A stretch of DNA of 64,000 nucleotides from Rhizophagus clarus (Eukaryota > Glomeromycota > Glomeromycetes > Glomerales > Glomeraceae), in contig BLAL01000184.1 in NCBI GenBank assembly GCA_015698045.1, forward strand, positions 248,001-312,000. Reading direction: 5' to 3'. This document shows, one piece after another, positions 37,441 through 50,152 of the stretch (position 1 is its first letter; each line of letters starts with the position of its first letter). Both the position numbers and the translations under genes were made by a program. Below the pieces are notes generated by a model. It was not told the DNA's origin. It worked only from the letters and a program-made list of their open reading frames with translations, and searched no databases.

Positions 37441-38307
37441 AAATATGGAGTAAGAAATTCGATCTAAGCCGAAAACTTATCAAAGTTCCGCGATCTTGTA
37501 TCACGTATCTAGTAATCTAGTTGCACCCCAAATTTTGCGCGTTTATATGATCAGTAACGATCTTTTTTGGTATTTTAAATTTGATTGGCTAAAATCGTTT
37601 TCACGTGATATTATGGTATGGTAGTATCCATTTAAAATCACTAATTTTTATTTGATGAGTATAAATGTTATGCGTGTAAATTCAGATTTTAAGCTGAATG
37701 TACGCGTTTAAGTATGATTATTGAAAATTTTTTGCAAGTGTTGTACCAAACCGGTACATATAAAAAAACCACTAGTTAGTGCGCGTTTCATAAAATTAAA
37801 AAAAAAATCTTTATAGAAAAATGCGGGCGAGAGGTTATGAAATTTTCGGAATTCCATTTAACCCTTTTCGGAAACGTTAAAGCGGCACGCACCACTTCAG
37901 TTTTAAGTACTTAATTTTTTCGGTTAGTAAAAACCTATTTGTCACCCGTTATTTGTCATATACGTAATTTTGTCATATACGTAATTTCTTAATGCCTTAA
38001 GGGACCCCCTTTCCGGATTTAAACTGTGGCTTGTATATTTGACTAACAAACACTATTTATCAATATTATTTCTTTCTTCACTAATCCAGTTAATTGCAGC
38101 AAAGTTCTATCACGTCTATGTAATTATACAAATGAGATACCATTGACTGATTAAAACCGTTGAAATTCCTATTTCACGTTATTCCAATATTTTTTACCAT
38201 TTGATTCTTCATTTGTAAAAGTTCGCTTCTTTTGGGGTTTCCCGCTCCAATTTAATTGTTTGTCCGTCCCCTCTATTTTCTTAAAAATCTGAACCGAAAT
38301 AAACAAT
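37441..38307. other. Intergenic region upstream of TRP4
   Basis: Contains two close copies of TTGTCATATACGTAATTT near 37950-37987, GGTACCAA-type short palindromes and CACGTGA near 37601. No gene is seen. Confidence 0.4.
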
Positions 38308-38445
38308 AGTTACTCGGCACGAAGTGCCGAGTAACTGATGTATTTGCAATAAGCAATATGATTGGTTAAGTTTGCTGAGCAGAAACTCCATTGGTCATAT
38401 TCTTCTTGCAAATACATATAAGGCACGATAGTGCCGCAGTATGAG
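38308..38445. repeat. Foldback element with perfect 13-bp hairpin and longer palindrome
   Basis: 38308-38336 is AGTTACTCGGCAC, GAA, then the exact reverse complement. Directly after it, ATGTATTTGCAA (38338-38349) pairs with TTGCAAATACAT (38406-38417). Inside that, ATATGA/TCATAT and AGTTT/AAACT pair in the correct order. GGCACGATAGTGCC follows at about 38422. It could be a small MITE or a structured RNA element. Confidence 0.7.
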
Positions 38446-38804
38446 ATAATATGTAACATCATGGCATTTATTTAATGTAAAAGTTTCAAGCCTCTCCCAA
38501 ACTCCTGTGGCTTCAGATCGATAGTAAATGTATCTGTAATAAATTTGTAAAAATAAATTCGCGAAGCTTTTAAAATTTTCGTTATTCAATAGAGCGATGT
38601 AGAAACAGGTTTTATTTAGATATAAGAAATAATCAAATAAATCTTTACATCATAAAAATTCTTATATATTATAGATATCTGATAAACATACAAGCCACAA
38701 GGCTAAGGGCATTCTCAGAGGAAAATACATGGTTGTGGCTTAAGTGAAAAATTGTATTAGAGTTAACCGGGAATGGCACAATGCCGTAATACTAATACTA
38801 TAAC
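38446..38804. other. Upstream region of the AIG2-like gene
   Basis: No gene is supported. A short minus-strand open frame here lacks family signal. Confidence 0.35.
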
Positions 38805-39359
38805 ATGGATAATTTTACGTGTTTCTTTTACGGAACTCTTACTTTTCCACAAATATTGAAACAAGTTCTAAATCAAGAACGAAAAAATACAGAACCGCCA
38901 ATTAATATAGAAGAACAAATTCCTGCAACATTAAAGGTAAATCAACAATAAAATTTGAATTAAACAATTTTAATTTGTTTAATTTATTTTCTTTTATAAA
39001 GGGATATAAACGGCGCAAAGTAATTGGAGTAGATTATCCCGCGATTCTAAAAGGAGATGATTTAAAAGATGAAACAAAGGGTATTTTAATTAGAGGCTTA
39101 TCATCACAAGACATAATAAGATTAGATAACTTCGAGGGTTTCGTAAGTGATATAATTATTGTAGTTTGTACCTTTTATGCGTATTAATTTGCCTTTCTTT
39201 CAATAGCAATATGAAAGGAAAAAAGTAAAGGTATATATTGAAAACAAGGAGACTCCTACAGAAGCTATTACTTATGTTTGGATAGACTCTCCTGATTTGT
39301 TAGATGAAAAAGATTGGGTTTCTGAAGATTTTGAATGGAGTAAATTTTCAGACTTTTAA
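38805..39359 (+). CDS. AIG2-like / gamma-glutamylcyclotransferase-fold protein
   Basis: Three exons (38805-38936, 39002-39142, 39207-39359) give 141 residues. The N-terminal FFYGTLTFPQIL is the YGTL substrate-binding loop of the GGCT/AIG2 fold. GYKRRKVIGVDYPAILKGD and the catalytic-type acidic segment RLDNFEGFQYERKKVKV follow. This family includes gamma-glutamylamine cyclotransferases and plant AIG2. The exact substrate cannot be told from sequence. Intron positions fall after residues 44 and 91. Confidence 0.88.
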
Positions 39360-41442
39360 TTAAAGAATATGGATAACAATACTTTTTATGTTTATAAATT
39401 AATTCAATGTTTTGCAAATACTAAAAGTTTTGTGTAAATTATTTTAACAATATTAATATATTATATTTAAAAACATATATACATTATACTATTATAATTA
39501 AACTTTAAAAATAAACATTAATACAAAAAAATAAATTTTCTTTCAAAACTTTTTGTATATTAATTCAAAAATAAAACTAAGAAAAAATAACAATATTTTT
39601 AGTTGTATTACTTATTATATATAATTTTATTAATAAAAAAAAAATATATATATATATTTAATTTAAAATAAATTAATTTATTTAATAAGAAAAGAATCAA
39701 AAATTATTTCATTTAAAATTTTTTTTAAGATTTCTTCCTCTTATTATTATTTATTTTAGAAAATTTCTTTATATATTATTACAAAAAATGGAATATTATC
39801 TTGACTTAATAATTTTTTTATTTTTTTTTAATAAATGATGTAATTTCTTAAATAATTATAAATATATTTAAATAAAACAAAAAGTAAAAATATAAAAAAA
39901 AATATTGTAAAATCTAATAAACTTAAAATAAAATTTAAAAAAAAAAAATTAAACTTAAATATTAATTAATTATTGATTATTATCAGAATTTCATTTACTA
40001 CTAATAAATAAAGATTACCATAGAAAAATAATAGTTTACTATTAGTTTTATCTTACTTTTATTTTTAATATTATTGATTAATTGATCTAAAAAGAAAAAA
40101 AATCAAAATAAACCTTTATTTTTAAATGTAATTTATTTATATATAGTAGAATCTTTAAGTTTTTTTATATATAATTTTTATATTAAGCCTGTAGATATCC
40201 TATTTTAAAAGTAAGCAAATCTTTTATTATCACATATATATATATTTATATTTAATTTTACTATTATTATTTATATAATTAATTTTTTTAAAATTTTTTT
40301 TATTATATTAATTTTTATTTATACTATATAAATACTATTTAAATAAAAGTATTCTTAAAGTCCTAAAAATGCCAAAAAAAAAAATTAGAAATACAATAGT
40401 TAATAAATAAAAAAATGTTTAAAAAATTTTTACTTAGTATATATTTTAAATTAAAGTGATTTAAAAATAAATAAAAAAGGAGCAAATATTGTTTTTTTTA
40501 AAAAAAATAGTTTTAAAATCAATTTTTATTATATTTTTTATAGTATAAATAATAGTATTTTGTTATTTTTTATTATTTTTAATTATTTTTGTTATTTTTA
40601 ATATTTAATTTTAATTGATTAACAAATTATCCAATTATAGTAATTTGAAAATGATAATAAAAATAATATTTTTATTTAAATATTTAAAATTATTTATAAA
40701 CTATAATTAGTAAAAGATCTGTTTTTACAAAAAAAAGAATAAAATATTATTATTTATTTATATTATAATTTTTTTTTTTGAATTAATTAATTAATAGAAC
40801 TACTAATAAAATTATTAAAATTTTTTTAAAAAATTATTATTAAAAAAATATGAAGAATTTTTTATATATTTAATTAATTATTATATATACTATTTAACTG
40901 AAAAATTTTAATAATGCTGATTTTACATAAATTATTACAAAAAATGCTAATATCTTTTTTATTTTTTATTTTTTTTTATATGTATTTATTAGATAAGATA
41001 GGACTAGACTATAATTACTTTTATTCTATATACAGTATTTTCAGCAAATAACTGGTTTGAATATTCATTTACTAATATCTTTTTTATTAAATTGTTATCT
41101 TATTATATAATAAGATATAATAATTTAAAAACAGTAATTAATAATATCAATTTTAACTAAATTATTTGCAAAGTTTGAAATTTTTAGAGTTTTATACCTT
41201 TAACTTTTCTATATAAAAATATAAGGAATCTAATAGTAAATTTTTTATTAACTTAAAAAAAGCATGTAATCATATAATTTGTATTATAAAAATGATTGAT
41301 ATAAAATTTTTTGTATAATCTAATACTTTTAAATTTAAGTATAATATTGTAAAAGTTGTTGAATATTAAAAAAAAAGAGATAATTTCTTATTTATTAATA
41401 CCTAAAAATTTATAAAGTAAAGTTTTTATTTAATTTTAAATA
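39360..41442. other. Extremely AT-rich decayed spacer
   Basis: About 2 kb of nearly pure A/T with frequent homopolymers and no coding signal. Composition suggests old transposon debris. Confidence 0.5.
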
Positions 41443-42860
41443 TTTTTTTTTTTTTTTTTTTTTTTTTTTGCAAGGTAATGCAATTCATGAGTTTATTAGT
41501 TATATAAATTACAGAAAATTCTGTTGTATATTACTAATCTATTAAAACTCTGAACCAGTTCCCCATCCAGAAGATTGCTCCTGTGCCCTACCATCACCTT
41601 ATGTAATTCCCTTATATCCTCCCATAGTAACTATTAGATTATATAGGATCCTTAAAACATATGGCTTTAATTTTTAATTTTAAATATTATATTTTAGAGA
41701 ATATTAAAAAAAGTTTCAAAAAAGTTCAGAATTATTTAATGAAACTTTCAAATCTTTTTATAAAACTTTTAATAATAAAAACAGTTTATTTTTAATAAAG
41801 CTTTATATTAAATGATTTTGAATATGTAAAATAAGTTTAATTTATAGTACTTCAATAACTTTTATATATTTTTTTCTTGTAAAAATGTATAATTATCTTG
41901 AAAATTTTTTTTTACAAATACTTTAATTAATTGTACTATGATAGTTATATTGAAAATCATGTAATTACATATTTAATGCTTTTTTTAAATATTAGATATA
42001 TTAAATGAAATATTTTATTTGATTAGAAAAGTTATTATATACTATTTTTTGTTACTTATTGGAAAAATAATTCATAGTAATTCAATAACTACCTGATCAA
42101 AGCTGTAACATATTTCATTACAGGTGATAAAAACATAATTGTAGTCTTTTTTGAAAAATATGAAGATATAAAAGTTTGTTATTAGATAACTTTTAATTTC
42201 AATCATAATAGAACTGACTACTCTCACCCATGATGTAAAGCTTCTTCTTCCGCCTTTAAAGTTTTGAACAATAAGTTCAAGAATTCCTTTAAATCTTTTT
42301 AAATTAAGCATTTGAAGAACAAGAATTCTGCTTTCTTCAAAACATATCCTATTAAATCAAATAAACCTATAAAGAATACATTGAAGCCTTCCAAAAAGTC
42401 TAAGGATAAGAAGAAGAAAAAAAAGAAGATTTTAGACAAGAAGCTCACAGATAAAATGGACATTGTTAAGCTCTTGTTACAATTGTTAGCTTAATATTTA
42501 GTAGTTAATATTTTGTTTTTATTTCTTTTTTTTTGATTATAAAGCAAGTTAATTTGAGTGATATTGCCAAGTAACTTATCTTTTATATAGTGGTTTTGTT
42601 GTTTAAGATATTGAAGTTTCAGGTGAAGGTAATACAGTAGGTATCTTGTAGGGTCCAGATACATGTCTACTTCTTGTTAAGTAGAATTGTTCTAGAATTT
42701 TTCACAATTTCTTTTAACATCTTACTTTTGTAAGTTGTAGGTTTAACCAAACTTACATTGCTTACTTAGACTTATTTTTGTAATATGTGGATCTGTATTA
42801 CTTATGTAATAGAGTTGACATTACCATTTGTTATAATAAAAATAAAAAATAAAAATAATT
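41443..42860. other. Oligo-T tract and possible decayed retroelement tail
   Basis: A 27-nt T-run (41443-41469) is followed by less AT-rich sequence (41550-41640). On the minus strand this would read as a sequence ending in poly(A), as after LINE/SINE insertion. A plus-strand frame at 42312-42494 encodes a Lys-rich end (SKDKKKKKKKILDKK). No TSD was found and no domain is recognised, so the identity is uncertain. Confidence 0.3.
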
Positions 42861-43244
42861 CATAATAAAGAAAAAGAAATTCCAAAAAATTTTTTTTTAT
42901 CAATTACAAAGCTTATCAAATTAATTGATCATTTTTTTCTGATTCATCTTTTAAATTAAATTTATTATTTTTCTTTATTTTTCTTATTTTTACTATTGTA
43001 TTTTATTAAAAATTTTTGGAAAATTACATGATAATAGTAAATTATTTGTTAATATAAAATCAATTATAATATTAGTTATAAATTTCTTACTAAAAAAATA
43101 GATTTTTTCTTATTTTTAAAAATTTTTTTTTAGCTAGTTTGATGATTATTTCTAATTAATAATAGCACAAAATTAGAATCTTATACTATTGCTACTTTAG
43201 AAAAGCATTATATAAAAGATACTATATTCATCTAATTATTATCA
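42861..43244. other. AT-rich 3' flank of the Myb/SANT gene
   Basis: No gene is seen. Confidence 0.4.
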
Positions 43245-43779
43245 TCATTCTTTTACTCTTAATCTCCTTTTATCTCTTCCATTTTCATTCCCAGTTTCTG
43301 AATTAAAGTTGGAATTATTACCACCTAATAATTTATGTTTAATTGAATTTTTAAATCTTTGAGATACCATACTGGGTCCGCGTTGAGTAAGTAATTCATT
43401 TCGAGAACAAATTGATGACCAATGACCGGATAATTCCACAATTATTGAATCCAATAATGCTTGGTCTTCTTCTTTTGTCCATGCACGTTTTTTACCACGT
43501 GAGGCAGATGCTACAATAGGTTGACTTGAAGTTGAAGGAATAGGTGAAGGTGACCGTTGATTGATAGATCGGTTTGTAAAATTTTGTGAAAGATATGGCG
43601 AATATTCTGGAGAGGATTGATGACCCTTTTAATTAAATACATAAGTTTAATACTGGAATTTATTTTTTAGTTAGATATATAATGACTCTAAAAACATAAT
43701 TTACAGATTTAAGTTTAATTTTGTCTGTTAAATCAATCATTCCATCGACACTTTTACATATTTTCCGTTTTTCAGGCAT
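43245..43779 (-). CDS. Small Myb/SANT (Trf/telobox-like) DNA-binding domain protein
   Basis: Two exons (43779-43705, 43625-43245) give 151 residues. A Ser/Pro-rich linker precedes RKKRAWTKEEDQALLDSIIVELSGHWSSICSRNELLTQRGPSMVSQRFKN (split here only for description: KRAWTKEEDQALL then HWSSICSR then MVSQRFKN). This is a single SANT/Myb repeat with its Trp residues and the third-helix basic end, somewhat like telomere-binding Myb domains. The protein ends with a basic KRRLRVKE. The target is unknown. The adjacent PTP gene lies upstream on the same strand. Confidence 0.75.
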
Positions 43780-43947
43780 TATGTTATGGATATTATTTAA
43801 GAAATGAAAAAATGAAAATGAAAAAAAAAAAAAATTTTTAAATCAGAGAGAAATAATATCAATGACGAAATTATGACCTACATGATTGATTTATTGAAAT
43901 ATAAATTTTAGAATTTAATTTTAAAATAATTCAGTAATACAATAAAT

Positions 43948-44901
43948 TTATAAATCATTCACGAGTTTACTAAGAACGGCCAAATAACAGAATTGAAATT
44001 GGGCTAATGATTCTACCATAGCAATACGTTGTTGTCTAAAATGTTGAATAACGTTAAAAATTAAATCGGTAGGGTCGCTTTGTTGTAAATTTGGTAATAA
44101 AGCCAAGGTAGTATCCACTGTACAAAAAGTTCCGGTCCTACCGCATCCTGCACTACAATGTATAACGGTAGGTCCAATATATCCATTATTTAAATGGGTA
44201 TAATGTTGAACATATTCATCTTTTTTCATAATTAAATTGATAATAGAATCAGGAGAATTGGGTAACCCATGATCTGGCCATGCAAGTGTTTGTAATTGAG
44301 TGATTTGTCTACATTCTGTGTTTAGTCCTCCTATTTTTTCAAGGTTCAATGTACGTATATAACAATTCATTTTTTCATCAAAAATTTCAGATTCCAACGT
44401 GATTTTTAATCCAATATCTTTAATTATCACGTAATGTTCAACACTTTCGGGCCAGTAAGTTTCACATTTAGTTTCTCCTCTCTCAATTTGTTTTGTTAGC
44501 ATTACGATAACAGTTGTATTTTGTTCCCAAATCATTAACCAAAAATCTTCTATAGTTTTACTCAGTGGACCTTGAGTTGCAATATATTTTCTAACGTTAT
44601 TTGGTGCTTCAATATGACTTGCATTAATATAATCCGTTTTATTTGGTCTTTGTTGAAATAATTTTACTCGATTATAATTAAATGGTAAGATATCTCTATA
44701 TCTATTGTAATTCATTGATAAACTATCAGTTGCCACGGACATGTTAAATGGATCGTTTGGGTTATTCGTTGCTTGACGACATCTTACTACTTCAGTTTGA
44801 TTAAGAAGTTGATATTTAACCGTTAACATCTCCTCATTCAGGTTTGCACTGTTCGATAAAAATAGTGGCAAAATAACACGCACTACTGAGTCTTCCGACA
44901 T
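43948..44901 (-). CDS. Classical protein tyrosine phosphatase (single exon)
   Basis: An uninterrupted 317-residue frame. It has the PTP order YRDILPFNYNRVKL, TDYINASHI, KYIATQGPLSKTIEDFW, the WPDHG general-acid loop near residue 207, and the active-site loop HCSAGCGRTG near 248-257 with nucleophile Cys about 249. The Q-loop region is RIAMVESLAQFQFCY, where the usual Gln-Thr is replaced by Glu-Ser just before AQFQF, a variation worth noting. It resembles fungal Ptp1/Pyp phosphatases, which dephosphorylate MAP kinases. Lack of introns stands out among its intron-rich neighbours. Confidence 0.93.
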   Translation of the reverse strand: MSEDSVVRVILPLFLSNSANLNEEMLTVKYQLLNQTEVVRCRQATNNPNDPFNMSVATDSLSMNYNRYRDILPFNYNRVKLFQQRPNKTDYINASHIEAPNNVRKYIATQGPLSKTIEDFWLMIWEQNTTVIVMLTKQIERGETKCETYWPESVEHYVIIKDIGLKITLESEIFDEKMNCYIRTLNLEKIGGLNTECRQITQLQTLAWPDHGLPNSPDSIINLIMKKDEYVQHYTHLNNGYIGPTVIHCSAGCGRTGTFCTVDTTLALLPNLQQSDPTDLIFNVIQHFRQQRIAMVESLAQFQFCYLAVLSKLVNDL

Positions 44902-46387
44902 CTTTGGGTTAAATTACAAAGTAAATAAAGGTGGTTAACTCATTAAATCAAAAAAATAAATAAATTTTATAACTTGAATATTTACGTTTGAAACAAAACG
45001 CGTTCTTCAGTCATGGTCATATAAAAACTTGTGAAACAGTTAAACATGACGCGTGCGTAAAATTGAAATTTCCACGTGACTTAATTAATCATAAAAAAGT
45101 TTAATGTCCGGACTCCGGAGAGACAATTAGATGTCGTCACTTAAATAGCATCAATAAACGTATAATTTTGGTAACAATCGTTAATAATGTCACATGATCT
45201 ACATTTCAAAGTTTATAAATACGCAAATCAGAAGAAAAAAATACATTAGTTAATTATTAATACTAAATTAAATTTGGTCATCAACATTTTTTTTTTTTTT
45301 TTTTTTTTTTTGGGAAATTGGGCAAATTGGGCAAACGAGTGGCAATGTGTTCACGATACTGCGCATTTTTAATTACCCGGTCCAAAGAACCTTCTGTGAT
45401 ATTCTAAATCTCATGTTAATAAGTCACTAGCTTTTTTTACCTGGCACACTCTATGACGATGATTGCGCAACTATTTACCTATTTTTGAGTTCATTTACAT
45501 CATATCATGTCAAAGTTAATTATATGCTAGTTGAAGAATAGAAATACTTTATTAGATGAAGGGAAAATATTAAATAAGTATCCGATTTTTTTGATTACTT
45601 GATTGTGAGACGTCTGGACTTGTAATAAAAAAAGCCCATTGGGTATAGGCAATTATTTAACTTATTTAACGCTTTCTTCCTATATTTGGAACGTATGCAA
45701 GGCAAGTATGACATCATTAGAACGTTATACGGATCGGACTTTGAATATAGTAATCGAAAAAAAAAAATGAAAAATTAAAAACAATGCTTGATAAATCTAT
45801 TTTAATCTACGTGGATCGACAATCTTTATTTATCGATTTGAATGGATTGAATTTCAAAAAAAATTCTGCATTTTTTTTAACCGCGAAATTTTTTTTTCCG
45901 TTAAAATTTAAAATCGAATTCTTTGGATTTTTCTTCCTCAATTTTCTCGAAGATAATTTTAATTGTGTACTTTATCCATTTTTATCCATTTTTATTATAG
46001 TCAAATTTATATTTAAAACGAAAATTCTCCGTTTCCTTCATATTAGTAATTATTTCTACCCATGGCTTTAATAAATCGTAAAGTTTCTTTGAATAAAATG
46101 CTAAATTTTTGTGCCAAATCATTTTCTTGGAATTTTTATAATAAGGAAATATATATATATATATACATATACATCCCTTCTTTTCTTTTTCTGTACGAGG
46201 TATCATTATTTATTTGAACTCTTCCTTTAACAAAAACATTTAACTAATTAATTGTCTTATACTAAATGAAATAAAATTATATATAAACAAATTTTTTTTT
46301 TTAAAAATAAAGTAAGTTGGTAAACATATATATGTATATAATATATATTTTTTTTTCAATAAATCCCTTACCGGAGTAAGATAATAA
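44902..46387. promoter_or_regulatory. Divergent intergenic region PTP / FRQ
   Basis: 1.49 kb. Contains a 25-nt T-run (45287-45311) followed by a GGGCAAATT tandem, and a TA microsatellite near 46150-46165. Short open frames here are AT-rich shadows. Light- or clock-response boxes could not be assigned with confidence. Confidence 0.4.
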
Positions 46388-49300
46388 ATGTCTTTTCTTG
46401 AAACAACAAATCTTGGTAACAGTATTACCAAAGTACCAATAAATAATACGACGTCTACTGAAAAACATAAGGGTTCTTCACAGACGAAACGTGATAGTAA
46501 TGAAGACCTTGAAATGAACTTATTTCTTTCAGACGAGTCAAGTGGTAATGACCAAGAAATGGACGAAGCAAGTGGTGAAGCAAGTGGTGAAACGAGCAAT
46601 GGTAGTAACAGTAGTAACTCAAAAAAAAGCAACAGTTCCATTTCTACTACGAAAGCATGGTTTAGAGAATTTAATCAAAATACTAAAGAATTGAATAAAA
46701 ATAACTTTGATGATGACGGTAAGTTAAGGTGTGGAAAGGGATGTCGAATAGGAAAAGAATGATTAAAAATCGTTTTGCAATGACTATGATTATTATACGA
46801 TTTAGATAGCGAAACTCCTTATTACGTAAATTCTTATAAAACTCATCCTAAACATCCTAAACATCCTAAACTTGTGTCAAACCAACAGCCATCGATAATA
46901 TCAAGACATCAACATTCTCAACGTATTGGACATCATGCGCGTATACCTTCAGTTTCTAATCATGGCGGCTTTCATAAAAAATGTGAGGAATCATCGGGGA
47001 GCGATTCGTATCGTTCAGTTATTGACGATTTAACCTTGAAGAGTAAGTTAAAAGTAACATAAATTTCACGAAATTTTTTTTTACTTTGATTTTTTAATTA
47101 ATACTTGATTTGTTTTGTGAAGATCAAAAATTACGTCAAAAGCTTCGAAAATTGGAAAGGATTCATTCAAAATCTTTACATAAAGAAAAATTATTTGAAG
47201 TGCGATATTATCAAATGCCAAGGTTAAGATCATTTTACCGTTATTAATATTCAATTATATATGTATAAATATATATTTTTTCAGGCTAATCAAATTCTTA
47301 TTTTTAGAGAGAAACGACATGAATTGGAGGAATATTTAAGACAATTTGCTGCACAAGTAAATATTATCGATCCTAATGTTGGGATAATTTTCATAGCTTT
47401 CGTTTCATAACTAGTTTTTATTTCCCTTTTTTTTAGTTATCAACACCCAACTCGAGTTCTACACAAGGGACTCAAAATTCAATAAATGTGAACGATTCTA
47501 CAGAAAATTCTTTAACTCCTGATACTTTAAATATTAAACCAAGTGATAAATCAAAGATGAAACAAGTTGTTAGGGCCATCGAAAATGTATTTACCACAAA
47601 GCCATCTTTGGATGATCATTATCTCAAAGATCAGGAAGATGCGGATCCTCAGGGATACGTTTACTTGAATCTTTTAACGAACATGGCACAACTACATACA
47701 ATGAGTGTCACTTTACCATTCGTCAAACAAGCTATTCGAACGTTTTCAAACTGTTTGGAATTGAATGAAGATGGTACAAAGGTTCGATGGCGTACGGGTC
47801 TAGATCATATTAAGCCTGATCAATTTTCCACTAGTTTAAGTGGAGGAAGTAGTGAAAATTTATCAAGAAATGGGGGTGTAAGCGAAATGAGTAGTAATAC
47901 TGGTGATAAACAAAGTGATTCTTCACCATCAAATCCTTCAATTCAAAATTATTCATCGGATCAAAAAAATTCTGCAACTGCATATATCACACCATCATCT
48001 TTAACTTCTTCTATTACTAAAAATCAACAAGTTAAATCAACTCCTCAAATAACTCATTATCATCCTGTGTTTCTTCACCGTAATGTTAGTTCATCCTCAT
48101 TGTCTTCAGATGAATCTAATAGTGAAAATGATCAACACGATGGTCCCGTTATTTACTATGAAGGTGGTTTATTTTGTACTGATTTTAGTAGGGATGTGAT
48201 AATAGATGATGATGATAAACCAACAACTTCATCTGGAACTCAATCTTCGCCCGCACTTGATAATTCAATCGTGGATGATAACAATCTTGATATCTTTAAG
48301 GAGAGATGGAATTTACCTCATTATGAAAGAGCGACGAATTCTATTTTAGGTGGAAACAATATGATTTTGAATGAAACAAGTGATAGTGAGCAAGAAACAG
48401 ATGAAAGGTATTTATGATATTTATTATTGAGTTAGTTATTTATACAAAAATAACAAAATTATCTTTTTTTGTTTTATTAAAGTTTAACGAAATTGTGTGA
48501 TCATTGTGATCCTAGGGATCATTGTTCATTAACTTGTTCACATATTTCTGTTGATAACTCGATGATTGCAGTAGATGATCGTCATAAAGAGAATTCTGTG
48601 GGTATAAATGATGAATTAAATAAAATTTTAATGGAAAAGGATATCGAGTTCACTCTTGATAGAACAAATCAATCAGGGAAAATTTATGGTGAAATTAATG
48701 ATTGGAGTAATCATGTCTCTTCATCATCACCTTCGACCAATAACAATTCAAGTCAATGTGTTCCGGATTATAAAAGATTACACACAACTAAAGTTCCTGG
48801 GATTATTACGGAAGATAATTTTATGTTATTAGTACAGACTTCTCATCCTCCAGAAAAAGGAATTTCTCATTCTAAAGAATCTTCAGCTGATAATGAAACA
48901 AACTTAAGTTCATCAAGTAACAGTCGTACAGATATGGGACAACATAGGCCACAACAATCATCAAAATCGCATAAAATTGTTTCAACAAAATTATTTCAAT
49001 TACCTCCTTCTATGAGTCCCCAACCAAGAACTTCACCACCACCAGGACCTAGAAGAACTTCATTTGCAACGAGATCAAAAACGTCGTCTTCAGATAGTGA
49101 TAGATCATCTGGTTACGGGTCGTCATCATCTTCATATTCGAATAATTGCTCAGAACCATCATCTGCAGGAACTTCAAGGGATAATTCATATTTATTAAAA
49201 AACAATACTTTACTTCAATTATCACAGTCCAATAATACCAATTCAAAATGCTCTCAATATGATGAAATTCAAGATATGGAACTCGACTCCCTTTCATCTG

Positions 49301-49805
49301 ATTCATCTGATCCATCGCCTTTTATAAATATTGATGCCGATGAGGATGAAGAAATAGAAATTAAAGATAATGAAAATAATAAACGTCGTAAAAATCGTGT
49401 TGAAGAAAGTGTATTGGGAATGAATTTAAGACTGCAAGATGCTGCTGTTGAAGAACGTAGAAAATTAGCCGATAAAGCTGCTCCGCAAGAACAACGTACT
49501 ATGGTAAGTACATTTAATATTTATATGAATGTTGGATAATTATGAAAAATTTTATACTCACGTTTTTTTCCGATTAAAATTTTTAGTATTTAAAAAATAT
49601 TATGGCATCTAGTCGTGCTATGATTGAAGCTCTTGGGGATAACAAAATTAATAATAACGTCATTGATGATGGAATGGATGCGTTACCTACAGCCCCTTTA
49701 CTATTTTTTAATCAACAATTTAATAGAAATGCTCAATCATCATCATCAAGCCTTGGAGTAAATAATTTAAATAACAATTACAATAATGATGATGTTGATT
49801 TATGA
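46388..49805 (+). CDS. frq: Frequency (FRQ) circadian clock protein homologue
   Basis: Seven exons (46388-46718, 46806-47042, 47123-47222, 47308-47356, 47437-48407, 48483-49503, 49587-49805) sum exactly to 975 codons plus stop, close to the 989 residues of Neurospora FRQ. The N-terminal region ends with SGSDSYRSVIDDLTLKNQKLRQKLRKL, a coiled coil continuing as EKLFEVRYY and EKRHELEEYLRQFA (about 170-239). The most conserved block is DPQGYVYLNLLTNMAQLH, then FVKQAIRTFS and KVRWRTG (about 308-358), as in FRQ. The rest is Ser/Asn-rich and disordered with many potential kinase sites, expected of a protein timed by progressive phosphorylation. In Neurospora FRQ represses the White Collar complex with casein kinase 1 and FRH. 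The function here is inferred. Confidence 0.85.
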
Positions 49806-50152
49806 AACATGTAATACAAGCATGATGAGAATTTTTTTTTTTTTTATGAACTTTTATGAACTATATGTATATATTCCATGTATTATGTTATTTATGTAAA
49901 ACAATTAGAATTAGTTAGTTTATTATGGTCGTGATTTTCTGCGTAATAGTAAATTTTCCAAATATATCATTGTGGTGCATATGATTTATCTAGTGAAATT
50001 TTTCTTAGACATAACAAATAATAATCATAATGATGATAAGCTTCGTTATTAAAATTTGCTAAAAAAAAGTAGGAATAAAACAATTTATGTATTATAAATT
50101 AATTAATTGAAAAAGTTGAAAAAGTTGAACTTTCTCAATTGCTATAAAAATC
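49806..50152. other. Convergent 3' intergenic region FRQ / CSTF1
   Basis: AT-rich, includes a T-run near 49832-49845. No gene is seen. Confidence 0.45.

Noticed and set aside
42072..42494. Possible end of a retroelement ORF1 (Lys-rich frame) and opposite-strand frame
   Set aside because: Only compositional similarity to the Lys/Ser-rich end of the 8.6-10.1 kb relic; no aligned motif.
45784..46206. Phe-rich frames upstream of FRQ
   Set aside because: T/A-rich translation without domain signal; more likely promoter or leader sequence.
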